Below are positions 52,409 to 63,976 of a stretch of 64,000 nt of DNA, piece after piece. Both the position numbers and the translations under genes were made by a program. The notes below the pieces were generated by a model, which saw only the letters and a list, made by a program, of their open reading frames with translations, searched no databases and was not told the DNA's origin. Source of the stretch: Coffea arabica. Taxonomy: Eukaryota > Streptophyta > Magnoliopsida > Gentianales > Rubiaceae. Position 1 is the stretch's first letter; the number at the start of each line of letters is the position of its first letter. Location: contig NC_092316.1 of NCBI RefSeq assembly GCF_036785885.1, positions 51,097,001 through 51,161,000 of the forward strand, read 5' to 3'.

Positions 52409-53778
52409 TGTTAGGTTGGATGCTTCTTTTGCTGTGCTCTCTAGCAAGAAGAAAATTGTCTCAGACAACTAAAACATCAAATGATGATTCAACCCCCTCC
52501 CTCTCTTTTTCTGCTGGGATTCACCTAATAATCTCTCATTGTTCACCTTCTTAATTGGAAGTTTCCCTATTTCTCAAGGAGGACTCAAGTTCCAGTGCCT
52601 CCCAACTGTTCAAACTGCCTCTTTGGTAGTATCACTCTTCTTTCTTGCAAATTGAACTCGACAAAAAACCAAGATAGAAGAGGAAACGGCCACACAAAAA
52701 TCTTACGTGTCAAATTCAAATTACGATTGATGAGGACAATGCTTACCTGGACTAGTGACAAAGGTTTAAGATACATCGGCTTCATTAATGCAACTAATTC
52801 CTAGATTTAAGCTTTTTTTAAAAAAATTATTTATTTTTTCATTAACCCGACAAGTTTTTTATAATTTATATACGAATTTTTTTCAGTATTGAATATTCAT
52901 TAACACATCTAAAATTCACATAATCTACCGTATGTATATATATATATATATATATACACATATTACAATTATTACTCCTCCTCTACATTTGCATGTTTTT
53001 CTCTTTCTTATATTTATTTATTTTTCTTAATTAATTCTAATTTTCAAAAATATGATATCTTTTTGTTGACGACTTGAACTTTACAAACTTTTTCTTTTTG
53101 TTTCTCTAATACATTGAATTGTCATGAAATTTCATAAATTATCTAAAAGCAAATCAAAATGACGAGCAAAGTTGTACGTCTTTTAAACACTACTGATACA
53201 TTATTGAATCATCAGCTATCCATAGAGATTAACCGAATCTTTAATAATCTTTTTTTTTTTGGTTAATCATTTTTGGCCCATTGGAGTAAAATTTTGGTAT
53301 TATCCATTCAACGTGAATTTTAATATCCAAAGTATATCTAATAAAGATTAAAACAGTTACATAAAAGGTTGCTACATTTCACGCTTGATAGTATCCAACT
53401 GTAGCCGTAAAACAAAGAAGGTACAAACACTTTCAAGTGGTTCAAATTCAATGCTTCAAGGATATATTATCCATTACTCTCTTCACATTAATAGTACTGT
53501 TGCTAGCAGTTTTTCCTTTTTAACTACTGTGAAACAAGAAATCTTCTCGAGTTGGTGATCTTTTGCTTGGGCAATTTCAAGAAAATCGGCACAAATTTGC
53601 CGGGATGAATTAAAGTCTCACGGATCCCAAGGGCACCGCAAACCAGAAAGAGTCTTGTCAGCATTTTAACCTTAAACTTCGCAAAATGACAAAGATATAG
53701 GGAAGACTGAAGAGTTCCAGAGAAAGGGATCAAAAGGAAAACTTTGAAGGCAAAGAAGCATTTGAGACTACTGAATCA
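52409..53778. promoter_or_regulatory. Divergent intergenic region between the intact ABCA pair
   Basis: 1370 bases between two start codons pointing away from each other, so both promoters must lie here. Includes a (TA)n run at about 52937-52962. No single TATA box or element can be chosen confidently. Compared with copy 1 it lacks the hAT insertion and part of the AT-rich middle. Confidence 0.5.
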
Positions 53779-56700
53779 ATGGAATTGCTAAGTGGGTTTT
53801 CACTCTTGTTGCAGCAAATCAATGCTTTGCTTAGGAAGAACTTCATTCTTGCATGGAGAAACAGAAGATCAACATTTCTTCAACTCTTCTCTTCATTCTT
53901 CTTCATTGCTTTTATGTTTGCATTAAGGAAGACCAATAACTACACAGAGAGCAGACCTAATTTCTCTGCAAAAGTTCGTGATCCCAAACCCATCACTAAT
54001 CCTCCAATTCCTGCATGTGAGGACAAGTTGATCATCAATGTTCCATGTTTTGACTTTGTTTGGAGTGGCAGTGGAAACCAAAGACTTGAGTCCATTGTCA
54101 ATGGCATCATTACTAACAACCCTGGTCGCACAATTCGTCAGAGTAAGGTAAATTTTCTTTTGTCTCCCCCTTTGTTTTCCCCCATTTTGGAATTCGGTAA
54201 AGATTCTACTGATTGATGAATTCCTCTTTGTCTCCCTCTATAATCATTTGCATGCATGGGTATGGAATAAGGTTTTTTTTTTTTTCTTTTTCACTTCGTT
54301 TAGTGAAATCCTTTAGATTTTCCATGGTGTGTGAAGTTTTGCTAGTTTTTATGCCATGTTGATTAGAGCCCTCCTTGGTATACAATAAAGCTATCAATCA
54401 AACCACTGTATTCTTCTTCTTTTTTTTTTTTCTTTTTTGGCGGATATGATACATATATGATGTTTCACAACTATATGTAGCAGTTGAATAAGGAAAAGTT
54501 TAATTGAGTTAATGGAACCAAGAACGGAGAATTCTGAGTTTCTTTATTTACTGACATTATATGGTTATGTGTTTTAAGGTTTGCTGGCACGATTAGGGGA
54601 TTTATGTTTCTGTGCAGGTCAAATCATTTAGAACAAAAGATGAATTGGATAAATGGCTTTTGGATAATCCAATGCGTTGCCCTGGAGCTCTACACCTTTT
54701 TGAAAGAAATGCCGAGGAAATAAGATATGGTATAGAAATCAATTCATCTTCTTCTTTTGAATTTGGAAGGCAAATTGAGGATCCTGTTTTCAAGTTTCAA
54801 GTGCCCCTTCAGTATGCTGTATCGCGTGAAATTTCTAGATCCTTAATTGGAGGTAGTTATTGTAATTTGCTTTGCAACGAATAGCTCAAGTTCTCTGATT
54901 TATTAGATTTTTGTTGATTACCTGAATGAACTGGTGGTTTGATACCTAATTCTCAGATCCCAATTTCAGCTTTAATGTTGGTCTAAAAGAATTTGCGCAC
55001 CCTCCCAGAAGAATTGACTCTTCAGATAGCTACGATGGTAATCCATTTGCAGAAAGTTTTCCGGCACTATTCTCTTTTGTAGTTGCTCTGTTTGGTTTCA
55101 TATCTCAGATTCATTACATGTTTTTTCACATTTCCGAAAACTTGAAGTTCTCTGCTTTTTTAGGTTCTTGAACTTTTTAAGTTCTCTGATTTTTTTTTAA
55201 ATTTTCATCAAGCACCTGACTAAACTGGTGATGTGATATTCCAGCATCAGATCTCAGTTCAAGCATTGATGCTGGTTCTGCAGACCCTCACAGAAACATT
55301 GACTCTGCGGATAGCGGTGCGAATAATTTATTTGCAGCCAGCTTTCCAGCAATTTTCTATCTTTTAGTTGCTATGTTTGGTTTCACATATCGAATTCATT
55401 CTCTGGTTCTGGAGAAAGAGCTGAAACTTCGACAGGTAGTTGACCTTGTACTTTGATTTTAGATCAGCAACATCAAGTTGGTACTTTTTTTCCCCTCATA
55501 CTACAATTTGTGTTGCAGACAATGAGTATAATGGGCCTCTACGACAGTGCCTACTGGACTTCATGGTTCATATGGGAAGGGTTCATGGCTTTTCTGACGT
55601 CTTTGCTTATTGTTGCTTTTGGGACAATGTTTCGAGATGATGTTTTCATGAAAAACAATATTTTCCTAGTATTCCTTCTATTTTTCCTTTTCATGATTAG
55701 CATGGTAAGCTCCATCACTGGATTTGTGCCTTTCCCTTATTGCTTTTGCAATCAATGTCAGCATCACTGTTGGAATTATGGCTAAATCTTCTGCCTCAAA
55801 ATCTTAGGTTAGCTTTGCATTCATGATTTCAACCCTACTCAGCAAGTCGTCTTCAGCCACAACTGTGGGCTTCTTCATCCTTGCTTTTGGACTTGTGACA
55901 GTGGCAAGTGTCTCTTCTCCAGAACAATCATTCATTGTAATAATTCTATGATTATTGACCCTTTTTGCTTTTGGTTATTAGATTTTTTCTTCGCTATTCT
56001 ACGACGGAACAGTGAAAAATAGTAATTATCGCATCTTGTGGTCATTTTTTCCACCTAATCCTTTTGCTGGAGGTTTTACCGTGCTTGAAGAGGCAGCAAG
56101 GGAAGGTGGCATTAGGTGGAGTCAACGAGCGGAGTGCAAATTACTGGGAGATCCTTGTGTTTCAATGGTACGAAAGCTTCAAATCCTCTTCGTTTACAAG
56201 TATGCTCCATCAATACTTGTTTTGACGAGCATCCTTGGTTCAGAGCTCTCTTCCACTATTTATTGTTCCTTATTTTGATCTCACGTATTCATGCTTTCAG
56301 TGATCAAATCACTTTATTCATTATTCAAGTTGAACAGCTGATATCTATTGTCGACACTTTAACAAATCAATTCTTATCATTGGCAGGTCTACTTTTATTT
56401 ATGGCTTGTCTCTTTGTTCTTTTTCTGGTCTCTTGTGGCTATTTATTTTGATAATATAGTCCCCAACTCTGCTGGTTTGAGAAAATCACGTCTATACTTC
56501 TTGAAACCAAGCTATTGGACAGGGAGAGGAGATAGTAACTTGACAGGTAAAACAGCAACCCATGTTGTAATTATGATTTCTGGCATCCACGATCGGTGCT
56601 ATAATTGACAGTACATTTCTCACCTCATAATGCAGAGGACATGAGACATCTTGCATCTAGGTCCCCTACACAGCCGGATCATTTCACTCCGGATAATGAG

Positions 56701-59352
56701 GATGTTCATGAAGAGGAAGCATCTGTCAAAAAAGCAACAATCGAAGGAACCGTTGATCCAGATGTTGCTGTTCAGTTGCGTGGCCTTACTAAGTCATATT
56801 CTATGGCATTAAAGATAAGCTGCCACCGGTTCTGCTTTTGCTATTTTTGCTGTACATGCAAGATTACAAAACCTTTTGTGGCCGTGAAGGTAAAAATCTT
56901 CATATTGACGTAACTGGAATTAGTAATGAGAGATCTGGATTTCCAAACTGAACAGTGAACTTCAAAGAAGGCATATCTTCACATATAAATGCTTCAGTTG
57001 TTTCTTGCAATCTCAAAGGCTTTCACTAATGTTTTCTGTAAATTTTTTTTTTTTAAATTTTTGTCTAGGAACAAAGGGAACATAGATCATGCTTATGGTA
57101 GTTTCCAGAGCACAATTGAGATCTAAGCAACAGCATTTGGTTATTTTTATTTAGTACTCTCCTCAGCAGAAAAACAGCTTGTGTCCTCAGTAAAATAGTA
57201 ACGAAATGTGTTCTCTTTTCCCCCCCCCCTGTCATTATCGCACAAAATTTCGAGGTCTCAATGAAGATAATGCATTCATTACAACGTGATATGAACTTTC
57301 TTCTCAGGATCTCTGGATGAATTTCCCAAAGAATCAGTTGTTCTGTCTCCTCGGACCAAATGGAGCTGGCAAGTCTACCTTAATAAGCTGTTTGACGGGA
57401 ATCACTCCTGTGACTCATGGAGATGGTAAAGATTTTGCTTGTCTTTTATATTTTGAAATGGACACAGGCATGCCCACTTGAGTTTTGTTTGAATCTGTCG
57501 TTGGCTGGTGTAATTCTTACGACATTTTGTGCAATCATCAACTTTCCTTATATGTAAAAACTCAATGAGAAATATACCAAATCTTGCAAGAATTACATCA
57601 ACTCGGATTGAATGAAAGAAAACTTAAATGGAGCTGCCCCATTACCTTTTCAAATAAGGATTGTAGATTGATTGATAGAAAAAGTACAGATATAATCAAG
57701 TTTGCTTCCTTTTGGCAGCACTCATCTACGGCAATTCTATTCGAAGCTCAAAAGGAATGTCAACAATCAGAAGACTGGTAGGAGTCTGTGCGCAGGTAAC
57801 TTTTCATCCTTCCCAAAGTTTCAACAAAGTTCAAAACAAAGAAGCCAAAGCAATTTTTACCTTGTGTAGTTCGACTCTCTTTGGAATGCACTATCAGCTA
57901 AAGAACATCTCCATCTGTTCGCTAGTATAAAAGGCTTGCCCACGGCTACGCGGAAATCAGTGAGTTTTGCAAAAAACTCTATTGAATGGTCCTACCTCTC
58001 TACTCTGCATTTAGCATTTGCAGTTTACAGAACTAGTTTTTCTTATTAGCATTAACTTTCTCAATTTACACAACTACAGGAAGTGAAACGTTTGCTGGCT
58101 GATGTCGACATTGACAAGATTGCTAATGTAAGAGCAGGAAGCTACAGTGGGGGTACAAGGCGCCGACTAAGTTTAGCAATTGCTCTTATTGGAGACCCGA
58201 AACTTCTTATCTTGGATGAACCAGTATATAGCACTTGAACTATTTTCCTCCTGAATACGTTTAATCCATTTATTATTTGAAATCAAATCCATTAACAAAT
58301 TTGTAGACAACTGGAATGGATCCTGTTACTCGGAGACGCATCTGGAATGTAATTGAGAATGCAAAGCAAGGGCGTTCTATCATCCTCACAACACATTCTA
58401 TGGTTGAAGCTGATGTTTTATCAGATCGCATCGGAATAATGGCAAAGGGTATGCTTCGCTGTATTGGCACCTCTATTGTGCTCAAGTCAAGATTTGGTTC
58501 AGGTTATGCTGCAAAGGTAACATTCCCCAAAAGCCTTTACAATATTTTGTCCCGAGAGAATGACATCAATGCAAAGCATCGAGAAGCTGTGAAACTCTTT
58601 TTCAAACAGGTATGATTCCTTGATAATAAGATTGTCAATGTTTCTCCTCGCATCAATAAATTCCTGTTTAAAATTTTCCTTGTATATCTTACAGCGGCTC
58701 AATGTTGAACCAAAAGTGGAAAACGAATACATGTTGACATTTACTCTACCAAGTGCTGAGGAAGAGATATTAGCAGTAAGTTCCTCTGAGTTCGTCTTTG
58801 TAATTACTGATGCCAAAGTTACAATTGTCCTTCTTGACTGCATGATTTTCCATTCCTTCATCAGCGATTCTTTTCTGAGCTGGAAAAGAGAGAGAGCGAA
58901 TTTGGCATCAAAAGCATCCAATTAGGTCTCGGGACGCTTGAAGAAGTTTTCCTAATTATAGCAAAGAAAGCAGCGCTACAAACATTGAATCCTAAGGAGA
59001 ACATGAAAACTTTGACCTTGCCATCAGGGGCCACACTGCAGGCAAGAACCATTAGTTTAGCTTTTGCGTTTTGAATGATTTTGATAGGGTAAAGAATATG
59101 GTAAAAATCACAAAAGAATGCTGTTCAACAATCATCTTGCAGGTGCCTCTTGGAGCGGAGTATGTTAAAATTCCAGGAGCGGAGTCCCGCCAGAATCCCA
59201 GAGGCCTTATGGTGGATATCTTCTGGGCACAGGATGATACAGGCAATCTCTGCATTTCTGGTCATTCAGCTGAAAAGCCAGTGCCACCAGACCTCCAACT
59301 AACTGCTGCCTCCCCAGTTACTTCAACAAGGAAAAGCTGCAGTTGCTGTTAG
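53779..59352 (+). CDS. ABCA2: ABCA2-like ABC half-transporter, intact 16-exon gene
   Basis: Exons: 53779-54147, 54618-54852, 55251-55435, 55519-55704, 55808-55900 (or 55903), 55982-56167, 56387-56546, 56636-56889, 57308-57425, 57719-57795, 57870-57959, 58080-58223, 58307-58609, 58695-58775, 58865-59041 and 59143-59352. The total is 2868 nt, about 955 residues; Arabidopsis ABCA2 is slightly longer. TM1 is at about 31-50 after [15 protein letters not shown] long loop follows with PPIPACED and PCFDFVWSG, then [22 protein letters not shown] and several TM segments to about 440. The cytosolic domain has Walker [10 protein letters not shown] (573-580), a Q-loop reading GVCAQ rather than GVCPQ, signature [10 protein letters not shown] (about 673-682), Walker B LLILDEP (693-699) and H-loop LTTHSM (His about 729). 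The protein ends KSCSCC. One donor is clearly GC (59042) and another may be. All phases close without a stop, unlike copy 1. Confidence 0.9.
54957..55140 (+). other. Extra copy of exon 3 (exon 3a) inside the ABCA2-like gene
   Basis: After CTCAG at 54956 the frame reads [16 protein letters not shown], then [23 protein letters not shown] and [12 protein letters not shown]. It parallels exon 3b (55251-55435: [24 protein letters not shown] and [21 protein letters not shown]) in phase and order. Exon 3a keeps the family-like start, while 3b keeps the family-like end and a GT donor. 3a has no clean donor. Copy 1 has the same pair, but its 3a acceptor CAG is CAA (near 22577). Either a decayed duplicate or an alternative exon. 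Confidence 0.65.
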
Positions 59353-60660
59353 CGAGAGAAGGAAATGTTGTGCAGGCATCAATCATCTGGCAGGATAATT
59401 GTTTGTCGAAGAACTAAAGAAACGTTGTCCTGCACATTTTCTTTCAGCCAATACAGTTGCATATTTTGCCTTTGCCAATGGATTCACGTTGCAAGGTGGG
59501 CGGACATAACAAAAAGCTTACCTCTGGCGCAAATGATTTGAAACATAAATTTATGCAAGCCAAGCAACTCAAAGACATTAGTTTTAAGAAGACAAATGTT
59601 ACAAAGAAACCAAAAGGCTCAAATGACATCCAAAACTCCATCTGCATTTGTTTTTTTTTTTCCCCTTGTCAGTTGGATGAAAGTGCTGTTTCTTGTTTCC
59701 TTTGCTCTGGATTAAGAGATTGATCCTGCATAATCAGAGAAATGAAAACATGATTAAAGCAATCTCAAATATTGCAGTCCAACCATCGAGAAGCACAATT
59801 TTTTGTTCAAGCTACAACAGCCAATTGAGCAAATGCATTGAGCTGCAAAAATTTAAGGTTCTGGGCACGTGCCCAGAAAATTGTAAGGCAATAACAGATC
59901 ATGCAAAAGTAAACTAAGTCCTAGACTACTGGCAATCGCAGTCCTTGTATTCCCTTCTTTGCTTATATTGTACCAGTCAAGAATTGCAGAATATACCAGT
60001 AATCGCAGTTTTTTCTTTACAATTGAGATGTACGTTCTTGCACCAGAAAACCACTTAAGAGCCATCAAAAAAAGGGGCTAAAAAAATAAAAAAATCCCAC
60101 CAGTTGAAGTACAAAATTCGGCTAGAGCTAAGGTAATAATACTCGAGCAACATTACAGACTTAATATGACAGAATATTAAATCAAGCCTAAGAAATAGAA
60201 GTTTCTATATTGTGATTTCGCAATGTTTTAGTCAAATCAAGTTTTTATTATTTAAGAATTAGTATTTTATTAGAAAATTTTTGTGATTGTAAGACATGTT
60301 TACTAGGTCATTTAATCTATCTATAATTAGGGAGTTTTATTACTGTTATCAGTGAAATTTGAGAGTTTTGTTATTATATGTAATTAATGATATATTCGAG
60401 GATGGAGACATCTCACAAAAGTAATTGGGCATTATACTGCACACCGACATTACATAAGCTCTACAACTTCAACTTTTTCCTTTTTTCTTTTTTTGAGGGT
60501 AACGACCTCAACTTCAAGGTCCCAGTTCTGAGATAGCGAATACCATATTAAGAGCAATAAGAAACAATGAAACAAAATAAAAATAAACAAGACAAGACAA
60601 GATTAAATTCGTAGCAAGAAAGTACAAGAATCTATCAAAGTGATCCAATTTTTTCCTCTT
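59353..60660. other. Intergenic region after the ABCA array, no gene seen
   Basis: Contains the 3' untranslated part of the ABCA2-like gene, then AT-rich DNA. Short open frames show no codon pattern or homology I recognise. A 20-bp palindrome lies at 59859-59878. Confidence 0.6.
59859..59878. promoter_or_regulatory. Perfect 20-bp palindrome centred on a G-box (CACGTG)
   Basis: TTCTGGGCACGTGCCCAGAA reads identically on both strands. CACGTG is the core bound by plant bZIP and bHLH factors. It is about 500 bases past the ABCA2-like stop codon. Function is unproven. Confidence 0.5.
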
Positions 60661-61960
60661 CCATTTTGGTAATTTTAAAAAGCAAATGATAATTTGCATA
60701 CTTATAATACAAGCAAATAATAATGGGTCACGTGCTCTGCACGTGCTTGTAGTATCACTAAAAATTCCGTTGCTAATATCATAATTTAATATCTTTTTTG
60801 ACTAGTTATCTTTGAAACATTATTTTAAATTAACTAGAGGTTTCCCTCTTTTGTTATGTTTTCTCTAGGGAATTTCTTTTAATTTATTGTGAACTTTTTT
60901 TTAGCTTGCTTAGTAAAATATAATTGTTTGCATAAATAATGTTTGTTTGCTCTTTCATTATTATTTTTTATGGTCCAATTAAATGATTAAATAAATATTA
61001 TTATTTAATCATTTGATGACTTTAGTGATTACCATTTACCTAAATAAATAAATACCATCCATTACCTATTAATATTATCATAAAATATTTCCATGACTTT
61101 TATAAATACCATATTCTAGTAGAGGGTATTTTGGGATTTTTGTACAGATTTGTTCTAGCACGAAAATTTCTGTTCTAGTAGTATTGCCAACCTTGCAGTA
61201 TGAGAAGAAAGTTTCTACAATTATGTTAATTTAGGTAAGTAATATGTTTAAATTAAAGGCTCCGTTAATGGATGGTCAATCTGTACTTGTTAAGAAGAGT
61301 CTTAGACTCTTAGGTGTTAGTTTTTAAGAGTATAATTAATTTAGAAAAGTGTCTAATATCAAGGTGTAATAGTTGTGATTATGTGTATGTAAATAATAAG
61401 TTAGATATGATTTAAATGTTGTAATAAGGTCCAATACAATAGAATACTTCTTAAATTAATATATGATATCTTTATGATGTCAATTTTCAAGTCAAAGGGA
61501 TTATTTTGTTGAATCATAAAGTCTTGACGAAGTCAATTTTCGAGTCAATCATCATTTTTATCAAAAACCTTGCTAAAAACATTGTAGGGGCCTAAAGTCT
61601 ATTTCACTTCTAAAAGTTCTTCCTTTTTCTTGTTTTATCGAAGCCCTCACTCATTCCTTTTACCCTTATAATCACTTCACTTCTTTAATTAAAAGTTATA
61701 GCCCAAGTCAGAGGTAACCGTCGCCATTGTCATCGGTGCCATCTGTAAAGTTGTCATTTTTATCACCGCCATTATAATCGTTCTCATCCTCACCGTTGTC
61801 ATCAATCAACAAACATCATTACAAGTCATTTATTACACGATTTTCCTCATTCGATAAATAGTCACTTTTTCAATTTTATAAGCTATGGAATTAAAAGCTT
61901 AAACTTATCTTGGATTTCTGACTAATCTATTTAGGATTTCCTAATTTGTTTTTATCCTAG
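60661..61960. repeat. 1.3-kb tandem repeat, unit 1
   Basis: Starts CCATTTTGGTAATTTTAAAAAGC and matches 61961 onward throughout, including CACGTGCTCTGCACGTG (60729-60745), a run about GGGGCCTAAAGTCTA, a CATC/CACC-rich patch and a TTATCCTAGGCATTT end. Period 1300 bases. No coding sequence. Confidence 0.85.
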
Positions 61961-63976
61961 GCATTTCGGTAATTTTAAAAAGCAAATGATAATTTGCATA
62001 CGTACAATAAAAGCAAATAATAATGGGCCACGCGCTCTGCACGTGCTTATAGTATGATAATAAATGATATTTCTGATACACTAAAAATTCTGTTGTTAAT
62101 ATCATAAGTTAATATTTGCATACTTTCCATCTTTTTTGACCAATTGTCATTAAAACTTTATCTTAAATTAACTGGAGGTATCCCTCTTTTGTTATGTTTT
62201 CTCTAGGGAATTTCTTTGAATTTATTGTGAACTTTTTTTTGGCTCTCTTAGCAGAAGATAATTGTTTGCATAAATAATGTTTGTTTGCTCTGCCATTATT
62301 ATTTTTATGGTTAAATAATGATTAAATAAATATTATTATTTAATTATTTGATGACTTTAGTGATTATCATTTACCTAAATAAATAAATACCATTCATTAC
62401 CTAATTATATTACCATAAAATGTTTGCATGACTTTTACTAATACCATATTCTGGCATAGCATATTTTGGAATTTTTGTGCAGATTTGTTCTAGCACGAAA
62501 TTTTTTGCTTTAGTAGTATTGCTAGGCTTGCAGCATAAGACGGAATTTTCTACAATTATTTTAATTTAGGTAAGTAATATGTTAAAGTTTAAGGCTCCAT
62601 TAATGGGTGGCCAATGTGTTAAGAGGAGTCTTAGACTCTTAGGTGTCGGTTTTTTTAAGTATAATTAATTCAGAAAAGTGTCTAAATATAGAGGTGTAAT
62701 AATTGTGATTACGTATATGTAAATAATAAGTTAGATTTGATTTAACTATACTATAAGTGTTCAATACAATATATTACTTCTTAAATTAATATACGATATG
62801 TTTATGATGTCAATTTTCAAGTCAAAGGATTTATTTTATTGAATCAGTGAGTCTTGACTTAGGTTCCATTTGATAAACTTAAATCTGAATTTTGAATTTT
62901 GAATTCTGAAATTTGAATACTAAAACAATTAATTTGCTAAATTTTAAGCACTGAAAAAAAATATATGAATGCCTAAATTTCAATGCTGAACCTATTTATA
63001 CTGTCTGATAAACATTTATAACCAAATGTTTAATGAGTTAAATTTTACAATTTTGCCCTTATATCTTTTCACCCAAAAAGAAATAGAACCTATGATTTAA
63101 TTAGCTTAAAATTGATAGGTATTAAAATGACAATATTTATTTTTAATCAAATTAATATAAAAGATGAAATATATTATATGAGGAGTATGGAAAAAATGTG
63201 AAAATCATTAAAAAAGGAGAAAAGAGAAGTAGAAAACCGTTGATAGAAAATACCAGTTGTTTAATTAGATAAAGATTTTGAATAGAGAATATCAGGTTAT
63301 TTAATTAGATAAGAATTTTGAACATAATTAACAAATAAGAATAGATTTGATAGATAAGATAAGGTAGTTGAAGTAATTCTGTTGATTCTTATCAGAATTA
63401 AGCATTCGGTTACAATTTCTGTGCTGAAAAAATACACACAATTTTAATACCGTTTAACAGATTCAGCAAATGGATTTTTATTTATCAAACACCCAAAACA
63501 TCTGAATGTCTCAAAAAATTAAGTTTCATCACTTTTTTATTTATCAAACAGGCCCTTAGTCAATTTTTGAGTCAATCAAAATTTTTTATCAAAAATCTTG
63601 TTAAAGACACGATAGGGGCCTAAAGTCTACTTAACTTCTAAAAGTTCTTCCTTTTTCTTGTTTTATCAAAACCCTCACTCATTTCTTTTATCCTTATAAT
63701 CACTTCACTTCTTTAATTAAATGCTATATTCCAAGTCAGGGGTGGCATTGTCATCAATGCCATCTCATTTTTATTACCGCAATTATAATCGTTCTCATCC
63801 TCAATGATGTCATCAATCAACAATCATCATTACAAGTTAGTCATTAATTAGACAATTTTCCTCATTTGATAAGTAGTCACTTTTTCAAATTTATAAGCTA
63901 TGGAATTAAAAAACTTAAATTTCTCTTGGATTTGTGACTAATCTATCTAGTATTTCTTCACTTGTTTTTATCCTAG
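61961..63976. repeat. 1.3-kb tandem repeat, unit 2 (enlarged by a MITE), followed by the start of unit 3
   Basis: Same order of segments as unit 1. The extra length over 1300 is almost all explained by the insertion at 62862-63555. At 63977 the unit start GCATTTTGATAATTT recurs and runs off the window, so the array continues. Confidence 0.85.
62862..63555. mobile_element. Tourist-type (PIF/Harbinger) miniature element
   Basis: 694 bases with ends GGTTCCATTTGATAAA and, reversed, GGGCCTGTTTGATAAA. TTA flanks both sides (62859-62861 and 63556-63558). Unit 1 of the tandem repeat (near 61525) lacks it. A TTA duplication and GGSCCTGTTTG-like ends are typical of Tourist elements. No coding capacity. 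Confidence 0.8.

Larger units (their letters stand above)
41146..58258. repeat. Segmental duplication, copy 2 (partner 5347-25884)
   Basis: Same order and strands as 5347-25884: ABCA2-like tail, minus-strand gene, divergent intergenic region, plus-strand gene through the Walker B exon. It lacks the hAT insertion, solo LTR and poly-C block of copy 1. It continues past 58258 into exons that copy 1 lost to the retrotransposon. Confidence 0.9.

Noticed and set aside
58499..58921. 140-codon minus-strand frame antisense to ABCA2-like exons
   Set aside because: It overlaps exons with conserved ABC motifs on the plus strand and has no recognisable features; a shadow frame.
60729..60745. Hairpin resembling a Helitron 3' end
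   Set aside because: No CTAG or CTRR terminus follows at the right spacing and no TC start was found; kept only as a tandem-repeat feature.
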